Positions 1 through 11,122 of a DNA stretch of 64,000 nt are shown here, in pieces. The stretch is from Hymenopellis radicata (lineage: Eukaryota > Basidiomycota > Agaricomycetes > Agaricales > Physalacriaceae). The first letter of the stretch is position 1. Every line of letters starts with the position of its first letter. The DNA is taken from the NCBI GenBank assembly GCA_015501595.1, contig JADNRX010000042.1:124001-188000 (forward strand). Reading direction: 5' to 3'. Both the position numbers and the translations under genes were made by a program. A model generated the notes under the pieces. It worked only from the letters and a program-made list of their open reading frames with translations, was not told where the DNA came from and made no database searches.

Positions 1-727
1 TATCAGTATCTGACTTGTTGATAGTCTAGACATCTACATAGCAGGTGTCTGCGGTGACTCGCGACCTCTGATTCACATTCTGTGTCTACTCGTCGTACAG
101 TACGTTTCCCGCACTAACGACTAGGTACTCGCTGCTCGGATCTGCCTCGACTCGCGGGCTTAAGTGCTACTAGTCGTCGGCAGCACGGTACGTCGCAGTG
201 ACTCGCATCAAATGCACTGATTAAACCTTTTAGCTGTCCGTGTGTGCTGGGGCAAATACCACAGCTTCGGCTGCCCAAGACGGGGACTGCGCGAGCCAGG
301 ATTTGGGATGGTGGGGGTCGTTTTGCCTCCATCCGAACCGACCTTGCGCGCAGATGGTATTTAGCCTGGTATCCTGCCCGCCCTCCTTGGAGCAGCGCAA
401 TCAGCACCCGAGACACCTTTTTTTTTAATTCTAGCTGTGAGAGATCTGATGCTGCACTCACCAGCCCCATCCCTGGGTAACGGACCTCTTCCGGTTTGAA
501 TCTCGGCCGAGAAGACCAGCTCGACTTAGCAACGCACTACGCTCCTAGTGGCCATTTATTTCGATTAGCTTGTAATTACTATATTAGGACTACTCTGCCA
601 CAAAATACATTCATTTGAACACGAAACTTCTCCTTTGAGACTACCACACGCAGCCACCCACGAAGAAGACACAGCCCACGAGTGCAAGATCTCTCTTTAG
701 TCCTGGGTACTGATTCAGGGAATGCAG
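1..727. other. No supported gene
   Basis: I see no convincing coding exon here; reading frames are short and lack conserved motifs. The last ~50 bases (about 676-727) match intron 1 of the MFS gene copy at 6504-8560, so the inverted MFS duplication begins near 676. Sequence to the left of that point does not resemble exon 1 of the other copy. Confidence 0.5.
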
Positions 728-2596
728 CTGGTTGTATGAGAAGAGATGGTGTGCGACGATTGCGGTTACATTCGCGAGTACGGTTACGTCGTCGGGCATA
801 GCGCCTGGGAGCAGCAAAATTGCGGAGGAATTTGGGATCACTAGTCAACCGATAGTTGCAATGACCGTGTCGATATTTGTGCTCGCATATGGTAGCTTTC
901 ATCTTCCTCTTGATCTCCCTTGCGCGTTCTTTCCACTTACGCGATTCTAAAGCAATTGGGCCTTTGGTTCGTCTTTGAAACTAGAACACTCTGGCTGCTA
1001 ATATCGCCTAGTTCATGGCGCCTCTTAGCGAAATCTACGGCCGTACTAAAGTCATTCAGCTCTCCAATCTCTTCTTCTTTGGTGAACTTCTTCGTACTCC
1101 TGGAATAGATGAAGCTAACTTCCATTTATAGCTTGGAACATGGCCTGCGGTTTTGCACAAAACAAAACCCAGCTCATCATATTTCGTTTCCTCGCTGGTC
1201 TAGGCGGTAGCCCTCCGCTTGCAGTAGGCATGGGTGTACTCGGCGACATGTGGCGCGCAGAAGAGCGTGGCCGAGCAAGCGCGACATATTCTCTAGCACC
1301 TCTCATGGGCCCCGTCATTGGCCCCGTCATCGGCGCGTGGATTTCGGCGCGTACGACGTGGAGATGGGTGGTGAGCATTCCTTCTTCCTACAATGTATAC
1401 TCTTAATCACTCCTAGTTCTGGTCAACGTGCATATTCGCCATGGCCGTGCAAGTCATGGGATTGTTTTTCTTACGCGAAAGTGAGCGTGTTTCCACGATA
1501 TCGGCTATTCGGTTCATCTTTTCCCGGTGTTCACAGCGTTCGCGCCTGTGCTACTAGAGCAGAAAATCGCGCGGTTGCGTAAAGCGGAGGAGCCGGAGAA
1601 GGGAGCGCTGAGGTATAGAACCGTGTTTGAAGCGTCGGAGACGCGAAGGTAATGTGGGAATAGCTACTCTTAGCTAATTTGCTAACGTCCAACTAGCTGG
1701 CAGCACATCTTCTCGAAAGCCCTACGCCGCCCATTTGCCCTGTTCATGCACGAATCCATCGTTCAGCTTCTCGGACTGTACATGGCATTCATCTATGGTA
1801 TATTCTACAGTACGTCCTACTCATCCATTTCGCTCCACACTAGTTCACGTCCGCGCGCTAGTTTACCTGACGACTATACCCACCATATTCCGAGACGTGT
1901 ACCACCACCCGCCGGGCGTAGCTGGGCTGCACTACTTCGCGCTCGGGATCGGGTTGATATTCACTTCACAGCTCAATTCGCGTACAATGGATACGGTGTA
2001 TATTTACCTGAGAGACAGGAATGGGGGCATTGGGGAGCCAGAGTTTCGAATTCGTGGGTTACGCACTAGGTCATTGGCATCAGCTGACTGGTTCACAGCA
2101 TCAATGTTTCCGGCATCGGTGTTATTTCCTATCGGGCTCCTCGTGAGCGGGTGGGCGGCGGAGAAGCAGCTTCATTGGATTGTGGTCGACGTGGGGATGG
2201 CGCTTGTGGGCGCAGGTATGATTCTTAGCTTTCAGAGTATTCAGACGTATTTGGTGGATACATTTACCCTGTTTGCTGCTTCCGGTTAGTGAACTCGCCT
2301 TCCGATGTAGCTCGATACTGACCGTGAATGCAGCGTTAGCAGCAGTGACGTTCATCCGGTCGGTATTTGCGTTTGGGTTCCCGCTGTTCTCGCCGGCGAT
2401 GTATGCAAAGCTGGGATATGGGAAGGGAGATACGATTTTGGCTGTGTTGGCTATCGTCATAGGATGTCCTTCGTGAGTACCTGAAGAAAGTCTGGAGACA
2501 ATGCTGATCATGCTCTTGAGGCCTTTCTTGTTTTGGAAATACGGCAAGGCCGTTCGAATGAGAAGTCGACATACGATGAAACCAGTTGTATCATAA
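728..2596 (+). pseudogene. MFS transporter (DHA1 drug/polyamine type), first exon missing
   Basis: A proton-coupled major facilitator family efflux carrier of the plasma membrane. Exons 2-11 can be joined in frame across introns conserved with the inverted copy at 6504-8560. Visible hallmarks are PLSEIYGR (motif A region), GFAQNKTQLIIFRFLAGLGG, WRAEERGRA, the TM5 motif PLMGPVIGPVIGAW, and a C-terminal half with GYGKGDTILAV. The stop at 2594-2596 follows a tail (MKPVV) shared with the other copy. Exon 1, which in the intact copy encodes the start codon and the DWDGPDDPENP stretch, is absent: upstream sequence diverges at about 676. The first coding residues (WLYEKRW) have no ATG, and the first in-frame ATG is inside TM1-2. 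It is therefore called a 5'-truncated duplicate. It could still be expressed if an unrelated upstream exon has been captured. Confidence 0.75.
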
Positions 2597-3698
2597 TACC
2601 TACAATGGCTGTATGAAACCAAGTATATAGATGCAGATCGTACGATATCTGCGAGAATAGAGCAAATAAGTAGTCCAAGTAATGTGATATTTAAGGACGA
2701 GGGGCAGCTCTAAGAGTAGCGCTGCATCAGAGTGAGGCTGGGCATATGGAAGTCGATGCGTTATATATCATGCTTGAGAGATGTTAACTCGGCAGGTAGA
2801 ATTTGCCGTGCACGTTCAACGGTCAACACGCACTGTCACACGTCCTACACGGCAGGGTCCACACGGCCAAGCACTGGCGTGAATTGCTGGACAACCCGTC
2901 ATGCGCTGACAAAAATCCGAGTAGAGTAGATAGAACCTTACACCCAGCCATCTCCGACTGCAGCGCCAAGTCTGCACGCAGTACGTGTATTCCAACATTA
3001 GTGGAGAGCCCAGTTGGAGCCGCGGTCGCCCTATGACCTCTGATGGGTTACGGTAAAACGGTGAGTGAGGGATTTTCGCTAGAAGCAAACTACACTTACC
3101 GCGAAATGTGCCCGTCCACGATCGAGGCCTTCGAGCTTCATCGGCAAGTTGTCAAGAAGTGTAAGAATGGAGGTGTTGCTTACACTTTCAACTATGCCTG
3201 GATCCATCGAAATGCAGACGGGCATGCATCCGAGGAGATGGCCAGCAACCGATGTCTTTCGCACAAAAATAATCCTGAGCTGTCAGATATCAGTGGCTTT
3301 CGGTAGGAATGTCTTATTAGAAAACTGCGTTGAACAAGAGAAGACGACATCTTTGATTTCAGAAGACAAAGCGAGAGCACGAAGCGGACCAATATCACGT
3401 ACCAAGACGAACATGTAACTGGCATTTCTAAAAGGAGTTCACGAACACGAGAATCAAGAAGAGCAAAGTAATGTACCACGACAATTTTGAAGACGGCTCT
3501 GACTGTGAGCAAGTGAAATCTGGCAATAGCTTGCATGAGAGGCAGAGGCCCCAGCAGTAGGAGACTTGTAACGTGTATCTGAGATCCCCGCGAGGATCCC
3601 AGTGGGGACTTGGCTGAGTGGTTAACAAACAGAGATGCCTTGAGTAGTAATGGATACAGTGGGATAGAAATACATGTGCAGGGAGATGAAATGTCCGT
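2597..3698. other. No supported gene
   Basis: Open frames exist (for example 3043-3306 on the plus strand), but none has a recognisable domain, a good start context or a coherent exon chain. A short stretch at 3604-3630 looks like the 5' half of a leucine- or serine-type tRNA but has no 3' half. Confidence 0.4.
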
Positions 3699-4393
3699 CT
3701 ACATCGCCATGGAGATGCCTACAAGTGCAGGCCATAGAATAGCGACAAAGCGATTAAGGTCGAGGTCTAGGCGTCGCGAAGCCGAGTTCACCTCGGATAT
3801 GGTAGTGGCAGAGCTGACATCTGCGATTGAGGAGGAGATTGTTGCGGGCGTGAGGGTATAAGAGTTTGAGGAGGAGACGCTAGGTATAGAGGAGGCCTGA
3901 AAGGCGAGCTGCGCTTCAGAGTAGGTTTCCGAGGATTGGGTTTGGACGATGCCTTGGATGGTAAAGTTGGAGGTGTAGACGATCTTGTGGGGCTTTGCAG
4001 AGATCATGCGCATAGTGCTACAAATAAACGCCTTGCGTCAAATCAAAGGTAAGCGACTTACTAGACGTTTCCGATGTACGGCAGGTCGCGAGAAAGGTAG
4101 ACCGTGTATGTCCCGGATTGTGGATCAACATTACGCGCCAAAGTCGTGATATAAGTCTAGACAACAGTGATAAAGGCTCTGCAGAGCGATAAAACAAAGG
4201 CGCGTACGTGTTCGCCAGCAAAGAGCTCGACCTTGAACGGGCCCATGGGTCCTGATGGGGGATCGTCGTTCCATTCGAGCACGGCGGGCTGCCCAGCAGT
4301 GTACACCGTGTCGCGCACAGGCTGGGTTGGGTAGATCGCAGCGTTGACGACGGAGGCTACAGCGAGCGTGACGATGAGCAGAGAGATCGACAT
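3699..4393 (-). CDS. GPI-anchored Ser/Thr-rich cell-surface protein, Kre9/Knh1-like
   Basis: Probably a secreted cell-wall glycoprotein. There are three exons: 4393 to about 4208 (donor GTACGC after ..FAGEH), a middle exon encoding TYITTLARNVDP..IGNVY, and a last exon to the stop at 3699. The protein is about 199 residues. Residues 1-18 form a signal peptide (MSISLLIVTLAVASVVNA). Next comes the family hallmark AIYPTQPVRDTVYTAGQPA and a beta-sandwich-like region (GPFKVELF, YTSNFTIQG). A Ser/Thr-rich segment and a hydrophobic C-terminus (FVAILWPALVGISMAM) follow, fitting a GPI signal. This Kre9/Knh1-like N-terminal domain is common in Agaricomycetes; yeast relatives act in beta-1,6-glucan assembly, but the role here is not shown. 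The start is chosen because it begins the signal peptide. The gene ends about 95 bp from a tRNA gene. Confidence 0.85.
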
Positions 4394-4487
4394 GGCGGAG
4401 GGAAGACAAGAGACAACGAGCGTGGTCTGCACTGTGACTTTGGAAGCTGGCGCGGCCCTGAGTAGTGGCACGGACTGACGCCTTCAG

Positions 4488-4580
4488 ACACCGATGGTGA
4501 AGCGGTTATCATGCTTGCCTTCCATCCTCGTAAAGTCGTTTCGAAGCAAGCGGCAGGGGTTCGACTCCCCTTCGGTGTAG
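4488..4580 (+). tRNA. tRNA-Gly(UCC) with a 20-nt intron
   Basis: The sequence folds as a complete cloverleaf. The acceptor stem is ACACCGA (4488-4494) paired with TCGGTGT (4573-4579), with discriminator A4580. The D arm is GTGA/TCAT. The anticodon stem is CTTGC (4514-4518) paired with GCAAG (4546-4550), with anticodon TCC at 4521-4523. The T arm is AGGGG-TTCGACT-CCCCT. A 20-nt intron (4525-4544) lies at the canonical position after nucleotide 37. The mature length is 73 nt. The loop closely resembles eukaryotic tRNA-Gly(UCC). Confidence 0.93.
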
Positions 4581-4582
4581 CT

Positions 4583-4588
4583 TTTTTG
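4583..4588 (+). terminator. RNA polymerase III terminator of tRNA-Gly
   Basis: A run of six T starts three bases after the mature 3' end of the tRNA, as expected for Pol III termination. Confidence 0.85.
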
Positions 4589-4612
4589 GCTGTCAAGTCG
4601 GCAATGAGTATC

Positions 4613-5067
4613 TTAGGGTTGCGCAGTATATTGCCTGGGCGGTTAGTAACCTCGGCGGAATATACCTTCATTTTGGGGTATGTTATTAACGGTTACTAAC
4701 CGTTATTAACCGTACACGTGATGCAATGTGGCGTATTTTCCCGGTCCGAAGCAAAATTTTCTTCTCGGGCCCTCAGGAACATATCCAGTGGCTTCAAAAT
4801 CATCCAATTTGAGTTCTACTGATCCTCTGATGAATCTATGTGGTCTAGTGGCTCATTACCCACCCTCTTGCCCACAATCACCCTCCTCCCACTGATCCCG
4901 CCACACATCGCCACGGTCTGCTCACATGACTGCATCATGTGATAGGTTAATAACCGCCCAAAACTTACCTCTCGGCGGGGGTGTTAATAACCCGGTTATT
5001 AACCGTTATTAACTGGTTAAATATCGAACGGCGCGATATTGAGGGTACTTATCCTGCGCAACCCTAG
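4613..5067. mobile_element. 455-bp MITE-like element with terminal inverted repeats, next to tRNA-Gly
   Basis: The left end CTTAGGGTTGCGCAG and the right end CTGCGCAACCCTAG are inverted repeats. The subterminal regions also match in inverted orientation (CCTCGGCGG on the left, CTCGGCGGGG region on the right). Both sides hold clusters of GTTATTAAC/GGTTAATAAC-type repeats. A 5-bp direct repeat AGTAT flanks the element (4608-4612 and 5068-5072), fitting a target-site duplication. It has no coding capacity. It lies 25 bp behind the Pol III terminator of the tRNA. Confidence 0.7.
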
Positions 5068-5683
5068 AGTATATAATGTTATCTAACTGTTGACAGCGGA
5101 ATGTTGAATGCTCAATTAATTCACAGCGTGCTGCGTCTGTGCCTCCACCCTACGTCCAAGCAGGCATGTACTGCTAAGCCGACCATCTTGAGCAACCAGA
5201 ACTTAGAAGAGAGGACGACATATTCAGTCCCACATCAATGAAACGCAACGAAGAACGTAGAATGAGCAATGACTGGACCGCTTGCGAACGGCGCAGAGTT
5301 GATGGTAACCCATCTTGTTGCGCAATTGTTGTTGCGCGAGCATAACCACATGTAGTTCGCCCGACGTGTTCATTTCCGATGTGATCTTTGGACTGTCACG
5401 CTTTCGCGCCTGGAGTAGACCCCCCTTGATCTACACGACTCAAGTTTGTCAAATTTGAGTTGACTCCCGTTTATGATCGCATTGCCGTCTAAACGTATAC
5501 ATAACCTGCCAAAAGATATCTTTTCATACGGAACTCCCAAGTCGTTGAGGGGTATTTCACCTGCACCTTTGAAAGTTCCTCTGCAGCATTCATCGCATCA
5601 CCCATCTGCGCCAGCACGCTGTTGACTCTCTCGTTGGTGCACTTGAACTTGATGTCAGCCTATTAATGAGGGATGACAAAAAC

Positions 5684-6239
5684 CGTACTATTAGTTATTC
5701 GTCGACGACTGCAAAACGACTGAATTCGGTACCGTTTTCAGTTATTATGCTGTATTTGCAATTTCTTCGACAAAAAACAACTAAAATCAGTACCCCTTGT
5801 ACAGAATGACTAGAATTGGAACGATAGGTGCGCCCGACCCGCTATTTCCTTATTTGGTAGGACAAAGGGTCCCCGATGTGGCGCAGTTTGTGGTGACTGA
5901 TGGATTCCGGTTAGGATTGGGTTAGGTTGGTTAGGCGGGAGGTTAGGGTAGGTTGGTGACGCTTCGGCGCGCGCTAGCGCGCCCTACACTTAGGCTTCGG
6001 GAACCGAAGCCTAAGTTCTCGGGGTTAGGGGTTCGGGTTCGGGGTTCGGGTGGTGGGAATATATCTTCTCGGGGGTCTGGGGTCTCCCCAGCAGGCATTT
6101 CCCCTCACTGGGTCAGCCCGGACAGTGCGTCGGGAGGGGCTGTACCAATTTCAGTTATCGGGATCCCGCCGAAGCCCTGTCTCCCCGATTTCAGTCATTT
6201 TACACATTTCAGTCAATGTGCATAATAACTAATAGTACG
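5684..6239. mobile_element. About 556-bp TIR element carrying telomere-like G-rich tracts
   Basis: The ends are a perfect 16-bp inverted repeat: CGTACTATTAGTTATT at 5684-5699 and its complement at 6224-6239. Subterminal CAGTTATT / TTTCAGTCA motifs recur near both ends. The interior has degenerate telomere-like tracts (GGTTAGG, GGTTAGGG, GGTTCGGG) at about 5908-5955 and 6018-6055. It also has two palindromes at 5969-5982 and 5988-6016. No transposase is present, so it would be non-autonomous. The open frame inside (5953-6225) is low-complexity and not credible as a gene. Confidence 0.65.
5988..6016. repeat. Perfect 13-bp stem hairpin with 3-nt loop
   Basis: ACTTAGGCTTCGG and CCGAAGCCTAAGT pair perfectly around the loop GAA. 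A second palindrome, GCGCGCTAGCGCGC, lies at 5969-5982. Both sit in the middle of the TIR element. Confidence 0.85.
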
Positions 6240-6503
6240 TATTGTGTATATACTCCCTATTAATGCCGGAAATCTTACCATGAGTGGCCGCACTTATTCT
6301 GCAAATTGCCAAACATCATGATGATCAAGCTGCAAGGCATTATACTCCTGCCCCTCTAATCCGGTATCGGTCGCGAGTGTGTCTCGGCAGGAATATTCGG
6401 AAACGGCCGTCTACCACTCTAATTACTATAGCGCTCTACATCAAAGGATTGCCTATATAATCGGGGCAATTCCAAGTAAGCAACGCCGAAACCAATGTAG
6501 CCA

Positions 6504-8560
6504 TCACGTCACAACTGGTTTCATCGTATGTCGACTCCGCATCCTTACATCTTTGCCGTATTTCCAGAACAAGAACGGTCTGAAGCGCATGATTAGGATC
6601 GTGTGCGCTATACCATACTCGGGGACTCACGAAGGACATCCAATGACAATCGCCAACACCGCCAAAACCGTATCGCCCTTCCCATAACCCAGCTTCGCAT
6701 ACATCGCCGGCGCAAACAAGGGAAACCCAAACGAAAACACCGACCGCATGAATGTCACTGTTGCTAATACTGAATTCACGGCGATCAGCATTAGGACAGA
6801 TGAGAAGTAGACGCCCACTAACCAGATGCGGCGAACAGTGTGAAAGTGTCAACCAAATACGTCTGAATGCTCTGAACGCTCAGTATCATACCCGCGCCTA
6901 CAAGCGCCATCCCTAGGTCAACCACCACCCAATGAAGCTGCTTCTGCGCCGCCCACCCACTCACGAGGAGCCCGATGGGAAGTATCACCGACCCAGGAAA
7001 CATCGACGCTACGAATCGGTTAGCCGATGTTAACCAACGAGCGAATTAATAGCTCACGAATCCGAAACTCTGGCTCTCCAATACCGCCATTCCGGTCTCT
7101 CAAATAAATATACACCCTGTCCATGGTGCGCGCATTAAGCTGTGAAGTAAATATCAACCCGATCCCGAGCGCGAAGTAGTGCAGCCCAGCTACGCCCGGT
7201 GGGTGGTGGTAGACGTCTCGGAATATGGTGTGTATAGTCGTCAGATATACTAGCGCGCGGACGTGAACGAGCGCGGAGCGATATCGATGAGGAGGACGTA
7301 CGGTAGAAGATGCCATAGATGAAGGCCATATACAGTCCGAGAAGCTGAACGATGGACTCGTGCATGAACAGGGCAAAGGGCCGGCGTAGGGCTTTCGAGA
7401 AGATGTGCTGCCAGCTAGTTGTACGTTAGCAAATCCGCTAGAAGTAGTAGCCATTACCACATTACCTTCGCGTCTCTGACGCTTCGAACACGGTTCTATA
7501 CCTCCGTGCGCCGCCCTTCTCTTCATCCTCCTCACTGCGCAGCTTCACAATTTTCTTCTCCAGCAGTACAGGAGCGAATGCTGTGAGTACCTAGATAAGG
7601 TGAACCGAACAGCCGATATCGTGCAAAACACGCTCACTTTCTCGTAAGAGAAAGAATCCCATGACTTGAACGGCCATCGCGAATATGCTTGTAGACCAGA
7701 ACTATCGACAGTCACGAATACACTGTGCATGAGAGATGACTACTCACCACCCATCTCCACGTCGTACGCGCCGAAATCCACGCGCCGATGACGGGTCCAA
7801 TGACGGGGCCCATGAGAGGTGCTAGTGAATACGTCGCGCTTGCTCGGCCACGCTCTTCTGCGCGCCACACGTCGCCAAGCACGCCCATACCTACTGCAAG
7901 CGGCGGGCTGCCACCTAGACCAGCGAGGAAACGAAATATGATGAGCTGGGTTTTGTTTTGTGCAAAACCGCAGGCCATGTTAAAGGCTAAGTAACAAACT
8001 TAGCGCTAGATATGCGATGAATGAGAAGAAGGTCACCGAAGAAGAAGAGATTGGAGAACTGGAGGATGAGCGTACGACCGTAGATCTCACTAAGCGGCGC
8101 CATGAACTAGACGATATTAGTAAACACAAATGTGCACTCGCGCCGAAAGACGAACCAATGGCCCGATTGCTACGAAAGTTCCGTCAGTGGAAGGACCATT
8201 CAACGAAGACAAAGCCCACCATATGCCAGAACAAATATCGACACGGTCATTGCAACCATCGGCTGGCTCGTAATGCCAAATTCCTCAGCAATCTTCCTAC
8301 TGGCAGGCGCAATCCCCGACGACGTGATCGTGCTCGCGAATGTGAACAGCGACACCGCAATCGTCACCCGCCACCTCTTCTCATACGGCCAACTGCGCGT
8401 TCTCAAAATCAGTATCCACCGGACAAAAGAGAGATCTTGCATACTTCTTGGGATTTTCCGGGTCGTCCGGTCCATCCCAGTCGACGACGACGACATCGCT
8501 GTAGTCCTCGCCCACGTCGGTCACGGTTTGCTGCGACTTTCCACCTGTCTCGTCTGACAT
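6504..8560 (-). CDS. MFS transporter (DHA1 drug/polyamine type), intact copy
   Basis: Proton-driven multidrug or polyamine export carrier, 12 TM type, plasma membrane. Eleven or so exons join in frame with consensus splice sites. Exon 1 starts at 8560 (MSDETGGKSQQ, then DWDGPDDPENPK). The next exons give NWPYEKRW, AIGPLFMAPLSEIYGR, FAFNMACGFAQNKTQ, WRAEERGRASATYSLAPLMG (loop before TM5) and TTWRWVFWSTSIFAMAVQVM. After a central loop (APVLLEKKI..) come SWQHIFSKALRRPF, LTTIHTIFRDVYHHPPGVAG, RIPSMFPGSVILPIGLLVSG and GYGKGDTVLAVLAIVIG, with the stop at 6504-6506. The N-terminal NPxNWP-type motif and APLSEIYGR are typical of fungal TPO/FLR-like DHA1 carriers. Substrate cannot be read from sequence. 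No lesion was found. Confidence 0.88.
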
Positions 8561-11070
8561 GGTGCTTCGAGTTCAAGTTGAAGTTTGGTGGTTCATGGGC
8601 GCCGACTTTTATAGATGGATAAATCTGTTAATCGCTCCTCATGGCTGGCGATGGGGCTTGGATGTGAACGATGCCAAGTGAGAAGCGAGAAGTTAGGTCC
8701 TAAAGGAGAGAACTGACAACTCAGAGGGGAAGGCCGGGGGGTAATAGAGTGGATGCGGTATTGAGGGAAGCTTCGCCAAGGTCAATCTCTGTCTGTGACG
8801 CGGACCACTCTCTGGGGACCTTGTTCTCAGAATAAGCAAACGACTTGAAGTATGAAGCGAAAAAAAAAAGCCACGTAAAATGAAGCAAGGCTTCGGATGC
8901 ATAGACCAGGTCGACCCACACTCACCCGTTTGATTTTTCAAGTGCCAAGACCTGACCTGTTCTTCGACGGGGAGAAGTAATCGCCGGGCCAGTACATTGA
9001 GGCGCATTTAGATACCGATGCGTCAACTGGGAATCCTGAAGTGACGATTTAGCAAGAAGACTCGGATGCCGGCAAACAGTACCTCGGAGCTGTACACATG
9101 TATGGAGCTACGCCGACTCTTGGCGACATGCAGTAGCGCCTGCGCTAATACGTACTGAAAGGATAGCAGAATCCCGTCATCCGAAGGCGCGGAGTCTGGC
9201 ACACCGAGTGGGAAAGTCACATGAAAGCCCTGTGGCGCTTCTGCGCAGTACGTTTGCGTCTCAACACAAACGGGCCCATAAGAGTGAATATTCGAAGGCT
9301 CACGAGCGCAGGAACATCTGTCGAGTGATGGTTGAAGACAAGGTATAAACCCACGTGATCGTGAGTCATTCTCAAAACAAATTGAAATTGATCCGATTCC
9401 GAAACGTGTGCTGGTCCCGAACGAAGTGCTCGATTCCTGGATTCGTGTGGCGCAGATCACGACGACTCGTGTTACTGCCAAGTGTTTTTCGAAGACGCCA
9501 CCGCGCTCCGCCAAGCCGTCGTCTTCAACACCTTCTGGCTAGGATTCGCGTTGAAGGCACCACCACCACTCATATGGACCTGGTGCTCTATGATGTGGCA
9601 GCGTGCCTTGAAGTTGACTTCGAAAAGGGTCTGAATCTCCGTAAATGCCGGTATCTGGACGCTCACACAGATGTTACCAGGAATCAGTGCGGTGTGCGTG
9701 CGCTTTACACTTCCAGTCGGTGGCGACACAAATAGACTGACGACTTGTCAGGCTATATATAAATTGCTCTGTTTTTTCTCTGTGCGAATAACTCTGGCGG
9801 ATAGGTTGGTGAGGGCACTCCGGCACCCGACAACCGGAAAGAATTTCCGATTAACATCGCACACGCTTCCGAACATCGCGTATCGCAGCGACGCGTAACA
9901 GCGCGCGTTCGTGTCAGGTATCCACTTGCACGGGCTTTGAGGTTCTAGCTGAATGCCAAGGATCCACTGGCGCATCGGCGCTCTAACCAGGTAAGGACTT
10001 TTGTGATACTTGGCTTACCTGTTCATGGATGTTGAACGATGTTTCGACAAGGCTTCTGTCTATGCAGCCTCTTAATCTTGTTATAGACCGCGTGCATACG
10101 ACTTTCTTCCGCAGACGAAGGCATCATCAATTACTCGGCATGGACTCTTACAGATCGCCGGACGCTGGACGACAGAGTATACGGCCACTACAGTCTAGCT
10201 AACCGTTTACCTTCCCACCAAGCCGACCTCACGGTAAGAGAACACGACGTCGTGGATCCAGAAGATGGCGAGTACTGGATTAATACCATAACGGATCAAG
10301 TAACGGCTGGGTGCTAAGAGGTATGTCACCAATCTCGTTGTGAACTTTGAAGAAGGTTTATGATACAAGGAACGCAGCGTAAACTTCACTTCACGCTCCG
10401 ACCGCCCTCCAGTGTTATGTTTCTGGTTTAAGATATTCTTTACGATGCATTCTTCGAAGAATGGACAGCAGCATCGAAAGGATTGCCTCATCACTCTACT
10501 TAGCTCTGGAGCGTTATGGCCTCCGACATGCCCGAGGTCACTTGCCGATGACGGCAACCCCATTGTCGAACAAAGTCGACGAGTTCATCTGCAACACGGA
10601 CTAGAAAGGTCTGAAATTTTCTATCAGATTCAATCATGGCAGAGCATAACGTTATGAGCCCGAGGAGACGGTAAAGACGGACAAGATGGAGGGTGGCCAC
10701 CGTCATGAAGCAAGTCGCCAGTGCTCCCGCAGAGACACCTTTATGGGATATGGAGGTCGGACAGTAGGTTGACGCTTGCGGCTAGGCAGTCGCTCGACCA
10801 AAGCCATCGTACGTACGTACATGCCAATCCGAGTGACTTGGGAATGATGTAAACCTCGTAGCCAGGTGCTCAAGAACACGATCCTCGGAAATTAGCCTCC
10901 TTGAACGCCAATACCGACAGCGCAATTGGTTCACCGAATTTCTGTTCCTCGAGGACATTACGACAAAACCTCCTAACTCTATCTTTGCACGAAGCGAACT
11001 TCGACGACTTGGGCGTCAGAAGGTAATAATAGATTACACTCTGTGTGAAACGTACCTTGACGCGCTCTTA
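8561..11070. other. Long stretch without a supported gene
   Basis: Open frames on the minus strand at 9023-9514 and 9472-9729 could be exons of an unrecognised gene (the latter encodes SVKRTHTALIPGNICVSVQI), but I could not build a coherent start, splice chain or domain. The rest, including 9740-11000, shows only scattered short frames. It may hold degraded coding sequence. Confidence 0.35.
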
Positions 11071-11078
11071 TAAAAGTC
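11071..11078 (+). promoter_or_regulatory. TATA box of the class II peroxidase gene
   Basis: TATAAAAG lies 45 bp upstream of the peroxidase ATG at 11123, a plausible distance for a basidiomycete core promoter with a short leader. Confidence 0.5.
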
Positions 11079-11122
11079 TTGGCTCAACACGATGATTTTG
11101 CAGATTCGAACCAGACAAAGAA

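Noticed and set aside
3604..3690. tRNA-like stretch GACTTGGCTGAGTGGTTAA resembling a Leu/Ser tRNA 5' half
   Set aside because: No matching acceptor 3' strand, T arm or B box follows; at most a fragment.
5953..6225. 90-codon ORF inside the TIR element
   Set aside because: Low-complexity Gly/Ser/Pro translation of G-rich and palindromic DNA; no start context or homologous motif.
9023..9735. Overlapping ORFs on both strands that might form a gene
   Set aside because: No signal peptide, domain or workable splice chain could be built; left as unannotated.
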